From Rhizobiaceae bacterium (GTDB taxonomy: Bacteria > Pseudomonadota > Alphaproteobacteria > Rhizobiales > Rhizobiaceae): a DNA stretch of 64,000 nucleotides. The first letter of the stretch is position 1, and each line of letters begins with the position of its first letter. Below the pieces are notes generated by a model that was not told the origin of the DNA, searched no databases, and was given only the letters and a program-made list of their open reading frames with translations. The DNA is taken from the NCBI GenBank assembly GCA_019635755.1, contig JAHBYW010000005.1, positions 310,001-374,000 on the forward strand, given 5' to 3'. Position numbers and translations under genes: made by a program. This document shows, one piece after another, positions 18,974-27,413 of the stretch.

Positions 18974-19204
18974 TCAGCCCGCGATCTTGAGCGATTGCGC
19001 AGCCTGCCACATGCCCGCCGCGCGGGCGCCGCTTCGGCAATAGGCAAGCACGGGGCCGGGCAAGATGCGAATGAACTCGGCAAAGCGCTTCACGTCGCGC
19101 TCGCTCATGCCGCCCGGCGTCACGGGTACGTAGGCGACCTGCAGGCCGGCGGCCTTCGCCGCCTTTTCGATCTCGGCGACGTGAGCCTTCATGGGGGCGT
19201 TCAT
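18974..19204 (-). CDS. Half-length DUF442 / TIGR01244-type phosphatase-like protein
   Basis: The 76 residues correspond to the second half of the ~110-residue DUF442 (beta-lactamase-hydrolase-like) domain often found with sulfide-oxidation genes. They comprise EIEKAAKAAGLQVAYVPVTP, GGMSERDVKRFAEFI, and the active-site loop VLAYCRSGARAAGMW with its Cys and Arg. The usual N-terminal strands are absent, and translation begins MNAPMKAHVAEIE at ATG 19204 with AAGGAAA upstream. Either a short functional variant or a truncated copy; the intact catalytic loop favours function. Downstream, sulP begins within a few bases. Confidence 0.65.
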   Translation of the reverse strand: MNAPMKAHVAEIEKAAKAAGLQVAYVPVTPGGMSERDVKRFAEFIRILPGPVLAYCRSGARAAGMWQAAQSLKIAG

Positions 19205-19232
19205 GGCGTTTGCTTTCCTTGCACCTGCATGT

Positions 19233-19670
19233 TCAAGCGGTGGCCAGGCGGACGGCGCGCTGGCGCAGCGTGCGGGCGGCCACGATCCCGGCAATCATGG
19301 AGACGGTGAAGATGGGGGTCTCGACATTGCCGAGGCCCAGCATGGGTATCGCACCGCCCGGGCAGAAGCCGGAGATGCCCCAGCCAATGCCGAAGACGGC
19401 CGAACCGGCAACGAGCGGTGCGTCGATGATGCGCTTCGTGGGAATGTCGAACTTCGCGGCGCAGAGCGGCGAGCTGCGGGTGGCGAAGACGAGGCGATAG
19501 CCGACGGCGGTGACCGCAAGCGCGCTGACCATCACCAAGATCAGGCTCGGGTCGAAGCTGCCGGCAAGATCGAAGAAGTTGAGCACCTTGGCAGGGTTGC
19601 CCATGCCGGAGATGGCGATGCCTGCGCCGAAAATGGCGCCGATGACGAGGGCGGAGACTGTCTTTTGCAT
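19233..19670 (-). CDS. YeeE/YedE-type membrane protein (thiosulfate/sulfur transport family), subunit 2
   Basis: The 145-residue polytopic protein has the family marks GAIFGAGIAISGMGNPAKVLNF at the N-terminus and GSAVFGIGWGISGFCPGGAI with its conserved Cys near residue 107. YeeE/YedE (TsuA-like) proteins pass thiosulfate or sulfane sulfur across the membrane through cysteine relays. In alphaproteobacteria the function is split between two half-size genes, as here with the partner at 19672, one base away. The pair sits in the SQR cluster, so import or export of sulfur intermediates is inferred. Confidence 0.85.
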   Translation of the reverse strand: MQKTVSALVIGAIFGAGIAISGMGNPAKVLNFFDLAGSFDPSLILVMVSALAVTAVGYRLVFATRSSPLCAAKFDIPTKRIIDAPLVAGSAVFGIGWGISGFCPGGAIPMLGLGNVETPIFTVSMIAGIVAARTLRQRAVRLATA

Positions 19671-19671
19671 G

Positions 19672-20100
19672 TTAGGCTCCGATCACGTGGCGGACGACGT
19701 AGACGGTGGCGAAGGTGGTCGCCATGAAGACGGCGGTTGCCACGATGGAGCGTGGCGACAGGCGCGCCATGCCGCAGACGCCGTGGCCGCTGGTGCAGCC
19801 GCCGCCATAGGTGGCGCCGACGCCGACGACGAGACCGCCGACGACCATCGCAGCCGTCGAAACCGGAACCTGGAAGGGTATCTCCATCACGCCCAGCGCG
19901 ACCAGAAGCGCCGGTGCCCCGATGGCGCCGGCGAGGAAGGCAAGGCGCCAGGACCAGTCATCGGCAGCCGGCGGGATGACGCCGGCCAGGATCCCAGTCA
20001 TGCCGGCGATCTTGCCGTGGGAAGCCATCAGCATCACCGAGGCGAGGCCGATGAGCGCGCCGCCGATCAGCGACGCGTAGGGCGTGAACGCAGTTTCCAT
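19672..20100 (-). CDS. YeeE/YedE-type membrane protein, subunit 1
   Basis: The 142-residue protein begins [20 protein letters not shown]. It carries the signature [23 protein letters not shown], with two cysteines in the [10 protein letters not shown] loop characteristic of this half of split YeeE/YedE transporters. Start is ATG 20100; an open frame continues upstream but lies over the DUF2892 gene. It is followed immediately by its partner. The two should be co-translated from the promoter before 20327. Confidence 0.87.
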   Translation of the reverse strand: METAFTPYASLIGGALIGLASVMLMASHGKIAGMTGILAGVIPPAADDWSWRLAFLAGAIGAPALLVALGVMEIPFQVPVSTAAMVVGGLVVGVGATYGGGCTSGHGVCGMARLSPRSIVATAVFMATTFATVYVVRHVIGA

Positions 20101-20102
20101 GC

Positions 20103-20327
20103 TCAAGGACGCTCGGCGGGGCAGGTGTTCAGCCCGAAAATCGCGTAGAGTGGGCAGAAGCTGACGGCCGCGGTTCCGACGAGCACCAGACCGACGGCGG
20201 CGACGGCGAGTTTCCAGAAACCCCATGCGGCGAAGAACGATGCGGTGAAGGGCATGAAGGGGACAAGGATGAGGACGAGTCCGAGTATGGCGCGGACGAC
20301 GCGGTCCGCGCTGCCGACATTGCTCAT
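20103..20327 (-). CDS. DUF2892 (YgaP-like) inner-membrane protein
   Basis: The 74-residue protein begins MSNVGSADRVVRAILG, the DUF2892 opening (N-x-G-x-x-D-R-x-x-R). It has two hydrophobic helices and ends FCPLYAIFGLNTCP, the conserved cysteine-containing tail. YgaP-type domains occur with rhodaneses and sulfur transporters. AAGGAG lies nine bases before the ATG. It is the first gene of the minus-strand sulfur operon and lies directly downstream of the divergent promoter shared with the BigR-type repressor. Confidence 0.88.
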   Translation of the reverse strand: MSNVGSADRVVRAILGLVLILVPFMPFTASFFAAWGFWKLAVAAVGLVLVGTAAVSFCPLYAIFGLNTCPAERP

Positions 20328-20351
20328 GGCAGTGCTCCTTGGGTTCGACCA

Positions 20352-20385
20352 TTGTCAAATAGTTGCGCAACTGCTATAATGTCAA
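20352..20385. promoter_or_regulatory. Overlapping divergent promoters with a shared palindromic operator
   Basis: Plus strand: TTGTCA (20352-20357), 17-bp spacer, perfect TATAAT (20375-20380), driving the repressor gene. Minus strand: TTGACA (20385-20380), 17-bp spacer, CTATTT (20362-20357), driving the sulfur operon. The perfect 12-bp palindrome AGTTGCGCAACT (20361-20372) lies in the spacer of both, so a repressor bound there would block both directions. Occupancy by the ArsR-family protein encoded at 20388 is inferred from position. Confidence 0.75.
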
Positions 20386-20387
20386 GC

Positions 20388-20708
20388 ATGAAAATCGAGA
20401 TGAATGCAAAAACGCTTGCCGCTTTCGAGGAAAGCGCGGAGGCCGCGTCGAGCCTCCTGACGGCGATGGCCAATGCCAAGCGGCTGGTCGTGCTGTGCAA
20501 CCTGCTGGAGGGCGAGAAGACGGTCGGGCGGCTGGCGGAGATCGTCGGGCTGACGGTGGCCGCCGCCTCCCAGCACCTCGCCAAGATGCGGGCGCCCGGG
20601 CTGGTCAAGACCCGCCGAGACGGCCAGCAGATCCACTACCGGCTGGCCAGCACCGAGGTCGAGGAAGTCCTCAGGACGCTCTACGGACTCTACTGCGCAC
20701 CGCGCTGA
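20388..20708 (+). CDS. bigR: BigR/SqrR-type persulfide-sensing repressor (ArsR family)
   Basis: The 106-residue winged-helix repressor has C37 (LVVLCNLLEGEKTVG) and C103 (LYGLYCAPR). This is the cysteine pair that in SqrR and BigR forms a tetrasulfide bridge with reactive sulfur species and releases DNA. The recognition helix lies in GLTVAAASQHLAKMR (residues 54-68) and the wing in TRRDGQQIHYRL. The start MKIEMNAK matches the family N-terminus; further upstream codons would run through the promoter. Transcribed divergently from the SQR cluster, it should repress both itself and that operon until sulfide or polysulfide accumulates. The 205 bp after its stop contain nothing recognised. Confidence 0.88.
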   Translation: MKIEMNAKTLAAFEESAEAASSLLTAMANAKRLVVLCNLLEGEKTVGRLAEIVGLTVAAASQHLAKMRAPGLVKTRRDGQQIHYRLASTEVEEVLRTLYGLYCAPR

Positions 20709-20913
20709 GAGACAGCGCGTTGCCACCATCCCCCAACCATTCAGATTCAGCGGTTAGAAGCCAAGAGCCGATAGCGGATCGCCTGCCCTCATGTCGCTCG
20801 GGGGAGCGCCCTTTTCCGGCAGAACGATTCTCGTTCGCCGACAAGGTTAGGACAGCTGAGCGAGCTGTTCGTCCAGACCTGAAGCCTCCGTCGTCTCGTG
20901 CCTCGATACGGGG

Positions 20914-21315
20914 TTAGCCTCCAGCGACAATGGCAGCGGCAAGTTCGATGTCCTGGGCGGTTGTGCCGCCGCTGATACCCAATCCGCCGAGGAGGACTCC
21001 CGCTTCGTCGTGAATGGGAACGCCGCCACCCAGCGCGACGTACTTTCCGCCGCTTGCGCCGATCATGGAAAACAGGCGCTCCCCCGGCTGCACAAGCGGC
21101 ACGAGTTCGGTCGTCGGAAATCCCATTGCCGCAGCCGTGTATGCCTTCCGCTCCGACAGGTCGATCGAGTGGAACGGCGCGCCGTCCATGCGATGCTTCA
21201 GGACAAGGTTGCCGTGCGTGTCGATCACCGTCACGGTCACGGCGATGCCGCACTGGCGCGCGCCTGCCTCGGCGCGCTCGGCCAGTGACTTCGCGCCCGC
21301 CAGCAGGTTCATCAT
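20914..21315 (-). CDS. HbpS/GlcG-family (DUF336) protein
   Basis: The 133-residue protein has the pattern of GlcG/HbpS proteins: ARQCGIAVTVTVIDTHGNLV, RMDGAPFHSIDLSERKAYTA, and GGVPIHDEAGVLLGGLGISG. Members bind heme or small ligands and often sit in hydroxyacid or sugar-acid operons; the biochemical role is usually unknown. The ATG at 21315 overlaps the stop of the RraA-like gene (ATGA), so translation is coupled. It is the last gene of the minus-strand sugar-acid operon. Confidence 0.85.
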   Translation of the reverse strand: MMNLLAGAKSLAERAEAGARQCGIAVTVTVIDTHGNLVLKHRMDGAPFHSIDLSERKAYTAAAMGFPTTELVPLVQPGERLFSMIGASGGKYVALGGGVPIHDEAGVLLGGLGISGGTTAQDIELAAAIVAGG

Positions 21316-21971
21316 CAGAACTTCCCGTGCTCGATGTAGAGGTCGGCGAGCGCCCGTCCCTCGTCGAGGGCGACTCGAATCTTGTTCTCCCGCGCACGGA
21401 TGCTTTCCGCCTTGTCCAGAACCTCGAGCGTCAGGGCGGCGGGGATGACCACCACCCCGTCCTCGTCGCCGAACACGTAGTCGCCCGGCTCGACGCGCAC
21501 GCCGCCGATCGTCACCGGGCAGTTGAAGTCGACGATGTTGAAGCGACCGACGGCGTCGGCGGGCGAGGTGAACTTGTGGAAGATCGGGAAACCCGAGGCG
21601 CGGATGAAGCCGGTGTCGCGGATGCCGCCATCCACCACCGCGCCTACGCACCCTTTCCGCACCGCGCCGGCGCTCCACAATTCGCCCCATACGCCGGTCG
21701 TTTCGTCGCCGGACGTGTCGTAGCAAGCCACGACCCCAGGGCTGAACTGGTCAATCACCTTCGGCCCCATGCGTTTCGTGATATCCCGCGTCGCATCCTG
21801 GCGACCCTGGATGGTGAAGGCCGGTCCGGCGATCTTCATACGGTGGTCGAGCGGCCGGATCGCATGATCGACATACTGATGACGCAGCTCATAGTCGTCG
21901 AGAACGTCGCATACGGCCGGCACGTAGAGGGCACGAAACCGCTCGGCGACTGCGTTCACGTTGTACTTCAT
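21315..21971 (-). CDS. RraA-like protein / 4-hydroxy-4-methyl-2-oxoglutarate aldolase family
   Basis: About 218 residues. The conserved core is VVDGGIRDTGFIRASGFPIF, containing the D-G-x-x-R-D motif of the RraA/HMG-aldolase fold. YDTSGDETTGVWGELWSAGA and a late VEPGDYVFGDEDGVVVIP are also typical. In catabolic operons such proteins are mostly class II pyruvate aldolases or related lyases rather than RNase E inhibitors. Start is ATG 21971; a GTG nine bases earlier, overlapping the previous stop as GTGA, is possible. It sits between a glucarate-dehydratase-like enzyme and the HbpS protein, which suggests cleavage of a keto-deoxy sugar acid. Confidence 0.85.
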   Translation of the reverse strand: MKYNVNAVAERFRALYVPAVCDVLDDYELRHQYVDHAIRPLDHRMKIAGPAFTIQGRQDATRDITKRMGPKVIDQFSPGVVACYDTSGDETTGVWGELWSAGAVRKGCVGAVVDGGIRDTGFIRASGFPIFHKFTSPADAVGRFNIVDFNCPVTIGGVRVEPGDYVFGDEDGVVVIPAALTLEVLDKAESIRARENKIRVALDEGRALADLYIEHGKF

Positions 21972-21976
21972 CGGGA

Positions 21977-23182
21977 TCACCAGGCGGGCATGGAGGGATA
22001 CCAGCCGGGACGAGCCGAATCGGCCAGGGCTGGGTTGAGGAAACGGTCGACAGCGGTGCCGGCAGTGGCGAGCGAGCTGTATTTTTTCAGCTTGGCCTCA
22101 TCGACTTCGATGCCCAGGCCGACGCCTTCCGGCGGGGCGATCTCGCCATCCACGGGCAGCAACATGTCGCCGACGATCACGTCGTCGGTCAGGTGGGTGT
22201 ACATGGCGTCGGCGGCGAGCGTGCAGTGCGGCATCGCAACGCCGGCGTGGATCATCGCCGCCCAGCCGATGCCGAGCTCCGTTCCGCTGTGGATGCCGAC
22301 GTCGAGGCCAGTGGCATAGCAGAGGCGGTCGAGTTCGATCGTCGGCCGCATGCCCCCCCAGTACCAGATGTCGCTCAGCACGATGTCGACGGCCCCAGCG
22401 GTGAGGCCCGGGCCAAACTCCTCGAAGGTGGTGACGCACATATTGGTGGACAGCGGAGTTTCGACGGCGCTTCGCACCGCCGCCATCGCCTGAATGCCGA
22501 TGCAGGGGTCCTCGAAATACTCCATCCCGATCTTGTCGAGCTCGCGCCCGATGCGGATGGCCGTGGTCGGTGTCCACGAACCTTGCGGGTCGAGCCGGAG
22601 CCGCATGTCCTTGCCGAAAGTCTCGCGCAGCGCATAGAGCGTGTCGCGGTCGGTCTCGGGGGAGAAGTAGCCGCCCTTCAGCTTGAGCGTCGCAAAGCCA
22701 TGCTCCTTCGAAAAGCCCTTGGCGAAGGCGACCATTTCGTCCGGCGTGTGAATCTGCCCGGCGCCATCCTCGTTGTGGTGCCGGTAGAAGAGATAGGCCG
22801 ACACCGGAATCTTGTCCCGCACCTTGCCGCCGAGGAGCTCATAGACCGGGACCTGCGCCGCCTTGCCCTGAATGTCGAGGCAGGCCATCTCGATCGCCGC
22901 CATGATCGGCTCGAGCTTCTGCCAGGGGTAATAGTTCCAGTTCTTGATGCGCGAGGTGATGACTGTCGTGCTCCAGGGGCTCAAGCCCCGCAGCGAGCCT
23001 TCGAATGTCTTCAACGTCTCCGGTTTTACCCGGGAGGACACGTCACCCCATCCGACGATGCCGTTGTCCGTGGTCACCTTGACGATGGTGCGCGACCAGG
23101 ATTTTAGCGAGCCGTAGCTGGTGAGGATCGGCGCCTTGGCCGGAATCGTCACCGGTATGCCTTCGATGGATTCTATCTTCAT
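21977..23182 (-). CDS. Enolase-superfamily sugar-acid dehydratase (glucarate dehydratase-like)
   Basis: The 401-residue protein shows the expected catalytic set: K167-x-K169 (TLKLKGGYF), metal ligands D198 (LRLDPQGSW), E224 (YFEDPC) and N247 (STNMCV), and the D271/H298 pair (LSDIWYWGG and GIHSGTELGIG). The KxK plus His/Asp arrangement is that of glucarate dehydratase and its relatives, which abstract the alpha proton of an acid sugar and eliminate water. The exact substrate cannot be read. Start ATG 23182 (MKIESIEGIPV) is the standard superfamily N-terminus. Gene order with GMC oxidoreductase and ABC transporter supports a role in sugar-acid breakdown. Confidence 0.88.
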   Translation of the reverse strand: MKIESIEGIPVTIPAKAPILTSYGSLKSWSRTIVKVTTDNGIVGWGDVSSRVKPETLKTFEGSLRGLSPWSTTVITSRIKNWNYYPWQKLEPIMAAIEMACLDIQGKAAQVPVYELLGGKVRDKIPVSAYLFYRHHNEDGAGQIHTPDEMVAFAKGFSKEHGFATLKLKGGYFSPETDRDTLYALRETFGKDMRLRLDPQGSWTPTTAIRIGRELDKIGMEYFEDPCIGIQAMAAVRSAVETPLSTNMCVTTFEEFGPGLTAGAVDIVLSDIWYWGGMRPTIELDRLCYATGLDVGIHSGTELGIGWAAMIHAGVAMPHCTLAADAMYTHLTDDVIVGDMLLPVDGEIAPPEGVGLGIEVDEAKLKKYSSLATAGTAVDRFLNPALADSARPGWYPSMPAW

Positions 23183-23204
23183 CGCTGTCAGTCCTGATCC
23201 TCTG

Positions 23205-24818
23205 CTACTGTCCGGCGCGAACGAGTTCGGCGCAACGGGACGCAATCATCATGGTCGCCGCGCTGGTGTTGCCGCTGATCACCGTCGGCATCACCGACGC
23301 ATCGGCGATCTTCAGTCCCTTGATGCCGAACACATTGAGGTTTTCGTCGACCACGGCCTGGCCGTCGCTCTCCAACCCCATTTTGCAGGTGCTGGTCGGA
23401 TGGAAGGCCGAGCCGCCCGTCGAGGCGATCCAGCGGTCGACGGCCTCACGAGATTGTGCGGACGCACCCGGCGTCAGCTCCTGGCCGCGGAAATCATCCA
23501 GTGCAGGTTGCGCAATCACCTCCCGCGCCTTGGCGATAGCCCTGTGAACGCCGTCGCGGTCGCGGTCGTCCGAGAGGTAGCGCGGGCGGATAAGCGGTGC
23601 CGATGCCGGGTTGGCGTCGCGCAGCCGGATCTCGCCGCGGCTTTCGGGCCGCATGACAAAGAAACTCAGGGAGAAGGCGTGCTGGTCGCCGCCCGGCGCG
23701 GACGCCTTCACAAAGGGAAAGCGAACGGTCGCTTGCGAATGGGACGGCGTGAAGAAGGCCTGGATGTCCGGCTCCGGCTGCGACGAGCTCGACCGGAAGT
23801 GCAGCGCGCTGCCGATCGGCATGGTGGTGGCATCGCCCGACTTGAAGATGGCAGCCTGCAGGAAGGCAAGCGTCGCCTTGTCGAAGCGGGTCAAATTGTG
23901 CAGCGTGATCGCCTGCTTGCATGCGTACTGTATGCGCGTCGAGAGATGATCCTGCAGATTGCTGCCGACGCCTGGCAGGTCTTGGACGCGCTCGATTCCG
24001 ACGCTGTCCAGATGCGCCGCGGGGCCGACGCCCGACAGCATCATCAGCTGCGGCGAGCCGATCGTGCCGGCGGCCAGGATGATGGTTCCACCGGAAATCG
24101 TCTGCTCACCTGACCGGGTGCGAACGACAACGCCGGTCGCCCGGTGGTCGGTCATGGCGATCCTGCCGACGAGGGCATTTCTCACGACGGTCAGGTTTGG
24201 GCGATTCAATGCGGGTTTCAGAAAGGCGCGGGCAGCCGACCAGCGCTCGCCGTTCTGGATGTTGAACCAGTAGCGGCTCACCCCCTCATGCGGATGCGCA
24301 TTGTAATCCTTGATGCGCTTGTGGCCAGCCTGCTCCGCGGCCTCGATGAAGGCGTCGTGCAGCGGATTTCGGCTCTTGCTCTCGGTGACCGGCATCGCGC
24401 CGCCGGCGCCGTGATCGTCTGTCTCGCCGCCTTCGAAACGCTCGAGCGACTTGTACCGCGGCAAAACCTTGTCCCAGCTCCAACTCCGCATGCCTGACTG
24501 GGCCCAGCGGTCGTAGTCGGATGGGCGTCCGCGGTGCCAGATCATGCCATTGATCGTCGTCGAGCCACCGATGACCTTGCCGCGCGGCCACAGGATGCGG
24601 CGGTTGTCGAGATGCGATTCCGGCTCGGTCTCGTAGAGCCAGTTGGCATAGCGCTGGCGGAACAGAATACCGGTCATGATCGGCACGCGGAACACGGGGT
24701 TCCAGTCGCTGCCCCCGGCCTCGATGAGCACGACGCGGCATGACGGGTCCTCGGTCAGCTTGCCTGCAAGCACGCAGCCGGCCGAACCCGCACCGACGAT
24801 GACGACATCAGCTTTCAA
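23205..24818 (-). CDS. GMC-family FAD oxidoreductase
   Basis: The 537-residue protein is of choline/glucose-dehydrogenase type. The N-terminal FAD fold reads VVIVGAGSAGCVLAGKL with VVLIEAGG. GMC signature 1 appears as PRGKVIGGSTTINGMIWHRG and signature 2 as AAGTIGSPQLMMLSGVGP. The C-terminal catalytic region has GSAFHPTSTCKMG (active-site His) and MPTVISGNTSAATMM (Asn). It oxidises an alcohol group, probably of a sugar or sugar acid imported by the adjacent transporter; electron acceptor and substrate are unknown. It has no signal peptide. The gene is full length and closely packed with the dehydratase gene. Confidence 0.92.
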   Translation of the reverse strand: MKADVVIVGAGSAGCVLAGKLTEDPSCRVVLIEAGGSDWNPVFRVPIMTGILFRQRYANWLYETEPESHLDNRRILWPRGKVIGGSTTINGMIWHRGRPSDYDRWAQSGMRSWSWDKVLPRYKSLERFEGGETDDHGAGGAMPVTESKSRNPLHDAFIEAAEQAGHKRIKDYNAHPHEGVSRYWFNIQNGERWSAARAFLKPALNRPNLTVVRNALVGRIAMTDHRATGVVVRTRSGEQTISGGTIILAAGTIGSPQLMMLSGVGPAAHLDSVGIERVQDLPGVGSNLQDHLSTRIQYACKQAITLHNLTRFDKATLAFLQAAIFKSGDATTMPIGSALHFRSSSSQPEPDIQAFFTPSHSQATVRFPFVKASAPGGDQHAFSLSFFVMRPESRGEIRLRDANPASAPLIRPRYLSDDRDRDGVHRAIAKAREVIAQPALDDFRGQELTPGASAQSREAVDRWIASTGGSAFHPTSTCKMGLESDGQAVVDENLNVFGIKGLKIADASVMPTVISGNTSAATMMIASRCAELVRAGQ

Positions 24819-24920
24819 GTGATCTTCCCGGGAGTTGACCGAATGCGCGGCCGCGCCGAAACTCGAAGTGTCAGGTGAAGCCGCGAGGCCGGACAGACGG
24901 CCTCGCGGCAGGGTCTCAAC

Positions 24921-26225
24921 TTATTGCGCGTCGGCGAACTTCGCCTCGGCTTCCTTCAGCGCTTCGACAGGGTCGAGGTTGTCGAGCACGACCCGCGCCG
25001 TCGCTTCGTTCAGCGCGCCCTGCAGCGTGCGGGTGTTGCATGAAGGCGGGTCCATGTAGCCGGTCTGCCCCCAGGCATCGACCATCAGGCGGACCCAGTC
25101 ATATTGCGGTCCGGCGAAGTCGGGAGACTCCAGAACCGACTTGCGCGTCGGCACCTGGCCGCCCACCGTCGTCCAGAGGCCAACGCCTTCCTTGCCCAAC
25201 ATGTAGTTCAGGAACTTGCCAGCTTCAGGCAGATGCGGCGAATTCTTCCACGCGGCCACCCACCAGCCCGACAGCGGCGTAGCGCCCGGCTTCTCGCCGG
25301 TCCAGGACGGCCACTTGATGATGTCGAAGTTGTCGGCGCCGAAGGCCGCTTTGCCCTTGATCACGCTGTACCGGAGCATCGAGCCGATCGAGATGGCGTA
25401 GCGACCGGCGATGAATTGGTCGGTCACGTCATCGACGTTGATGACCAACGCGTCCTGTGGCGTCACCTTGTGCTTGGTGATCAGATCGGCCGTGTAGGTA
25501 ATGCCTTTCACGCCGAGGTCCGACGACAGCTTGATCTCGCACTCGCCCGTGTAGAGGGCGGCGGGCTGTTCAAGCAGGCTGATGTAGACCGGCGACGATT
25601 CCGTCTTGAGCGGGGCGAGCGGCATGCCAAAACCCCAGACGTCGACGCGGCCGTCATTGTCGTTGTCCTTGGTCAGCTTCTTAGCGGCTTCAAGGATCGC
25701 ATCCCATGTGGTCAGCGATGCGGGGTCGATGCCCGCTTCCTTCAGCAGATCCTTGCGGTAGTAGATCATGCTGCCGCCGTTGAAGAGCGGAAGCGCAGTG
25801 TGCACGCCGCCGAACATCGCGGCGTCGAACGATGCCTTGGCGTAGTAGTCGTCCTTGTCCTCCTGCGGCCACTGATTGATCAGCAATTCGTCGAGGTTGG
25901 CGCCGGCGCCGGAGGTGTCGAGGCCAGACAGGTTCTTGGCGTCGATCCAGACGATGTCGGGATTGCCGCCGGTCTGATGGCCAAGGAAGAACTTGGTCGG
26001 CATCTGCGCGAAGTCCTGCGGCTCGACCTTCACCTTGATGTCGGGATTGGCCGCCTCGAAATCGGCGATCATCTGCTTCAGCGCCACTTCACGCGGCGAC
26101 GTCTTGTTCGGATCGAGGAACGTCCACATCGTCACGGTCGTCTCCGCGCTCGCAACCCCTGCAAGCATGGAAAGCGACAAGATCGTTCCGGCGAGTAACG
26201 CGCTCTTTCTTGTCCCTGGTGTCAT
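24921..26225 (-). CDS. ABC transporter periplasmic solute-binding protein (carbohydrate type)
   Basis: The 434-residue protein has a Sec signal: TRKSALLAGTILSLSMLAG, then ASA before ETTVTMWTF. The mature part follows the extracellular solute-binding family 1 pattern (IADFEAANPDIKVKVEPQDF, GNPDIVWIDAKN, GGSMIYYRKDLLKEAGIDP, PLSGWWVAAWKNS). It captures the sugar or sugar acid and delivers it to the two permeases encoded upstream. ATG 26225 follows GAGGAAG. The unusually acidic lysine-poor start of the mature domain is normal for the family. Confidence 0.92.
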   Translation of the reverse strand: MTPGTRKSALLAGTILSLSMLAGVASAETTVTMWTFLDPNKTSPREVALKQMIADFEAANPDIKVKVEPQDFAQMPTKFFLGHQTGGNPDIVWIDAKNLSGLDTSGAGANLDELLINQWPQEDKDDYYAKASFDAAMFGGVHTALPLFNGGSMIYYRKDLLKEAGIDPASLTTWDAILEAAKKLTKDNDNDGRVDVWGFGMPLAPLKTESSPVYISLLEQPAALYTGECEIKLSSDLGVKGITYTADLITKHKVTPQDALVINVDDVTDQFIAGRYAISIGSMLRYSVIKGKAAFGADNFDIIKWPSWTGEKPGATPLSGWWVAAWKNSPHLPEAGKFLNYMLGKEGVGLWTTVGGQVPTRKSVLESPDFAGPQYDWVRLMVDAWGQTGYMDPPSCNTRTLQGALNEATARVVLDNLDPVEALKEAEAKFADAQ

Positions 26226-26247
26226 CTCTTGCTTCCTCTCAGCCCCG

Positions 26248-27405
26248 CTATTGATTGTTACTGGCCATGGTCCTGCCGCCGAGGCTTCGGTCAGGGTGGG
26301 AATGGATGTCCGCCGCGATCGAATTGCCGGTCGCAGGGTCGAAAAAGTGGACGTGCTCGGGCACCAGCTCGAGATTGACGCGATCGCCGATCGCAATACG
26401 CGCGCCCGCTTCGGCGCGGCAGCAAAGTTCGGCTCCGCCCGGCGCCGACGCGAAGACGACGAGGTCCGGACCGGAGGGCTCCGTCTGGGTGACAGTGGCG
26501 GCGATCGCGCGCGAACCGGACTGTTCCGTGATGCGCAACGACTCCATCCTGAGGCCCATCCGCACATGGCGGCCCGCGATGCGGGAGAAGTCCATCGTTT
26601 CCGCGAGAAGGGGCAGGTTGAACTCCCCTGCGGCGAACTGGACTTCGCCCGCCAGCATCTCGACACGGCCGTCGACGAAGGTGATCTCGCGGTCGCCGAC
26701 GAAGTTCGCCACGAAGGTGTTCGCCGGTTGGTGGTAAATCTCGTGGGGCGACGCGTATTGCTGAAGCTTGCCCTTGTTGAACACCGCGATACGGGACGAC
26801 ATCGACATCGCCTCCGCCTGATCATGCGTGACGTAGACGATGGTCGATTGAATTCGCTGGTGGAGCGATTTCAGATCATGCCGCATGCGCATCCTGAGCC
26901 GCGCGTCGAGGTTGGACAGCGGTTCGTCGAGCAGAAAGACCTTCGGATCGCGGATCATGGCGCGGCCGAGCGCGACACGCTGCTGCTGACCGCCGGACAG
27001 CTCTTTAGGATATCGCGCCAGAAGCTCGCCAAGTCCAAGCAGGTCCGCGACCCTGACCACAAGCTTCTCGATCTCCGCTTCCGGAACCCTGGGCCTCCTG
27101 GCCCGCAGCGGAAAGGCGATGTTCTCGAACACCGTCATGTGAGGGTAGAGCGCGTAGGACTGGAAGACCATGGCGATGTCGCGCTTGTCGGGGCTGACGC
27201 CATTGACCAGCCTGTCGCCGACCCAGATTTCGCCCTCGTCCGCTTCCTGGAGCCCGGCCAGAAGGTTGAGCGTCGTCGACTTGCCGGAGCCCGACGGCCC
27301 GAGCAGCGAGACGAACTCGCCGGCTTCGATATCAAGGTCGAGGCTGTCCAGCGCGACGAGGGCGCCAAAACGTTTCGAGACGGAGCGGAAACGGACGGAT
27401 GTCAT
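26248..27405 (-). CDS. ABC transporter ATP-binding protein (UgpC/MalK type)
   Basis: The 385-residue ATPase has Walker A GPSGSGKST (36-44), Q-loop VFQSYALYPH, signature LSGGQQQRVALGRAM, Walker B VFLLDEPLSNLDARL and switch His in YVTHDQAEAMSM. A C-terminal OB-fold regulatory region (from about residue 235) matches the MalK/UgpC subfamily, which energises carbohydrate importers. It lies between the binding-protein gene and the permease genes on the same strand, so all four form one transporter. Confidence 0.95.
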   Translation of the reverse strand: MTSVRFRSVSKRFGALVALDSLDLDIEAGEFVSLLGPSGSGKSTTLNLLAGLQEADEGEIWVGDRLVNGVSPDKRDIAMVFQSYALYPHMTVFENIAFPLRARRPRVPEAEIEKLVVRVADLLGLGELLARYPKELSGGQQQRVALGRAMIRDPKVFLLDEPLSNLDARLRMRMRHDLKSLHQRIQSTIVYVTHDQAEAMSMSSRIAVFNKGKLQQYASPHEIYHQPANTFVANFVGDREITFVDGRVEMLAGEVQFAAGEFNLPLLAETMDFSRIAGRHVRMGLRMESLRITEQSGSRAIAATVTQTEPSGPDLVVFASAPGGAELCCRAEAGARIAIGDRVNLELVPEHVHFFDPATGNSIAADIHSHPDRSLGGRTMASNNQ

Positions 27406-27413
27406 TGTCGTGC

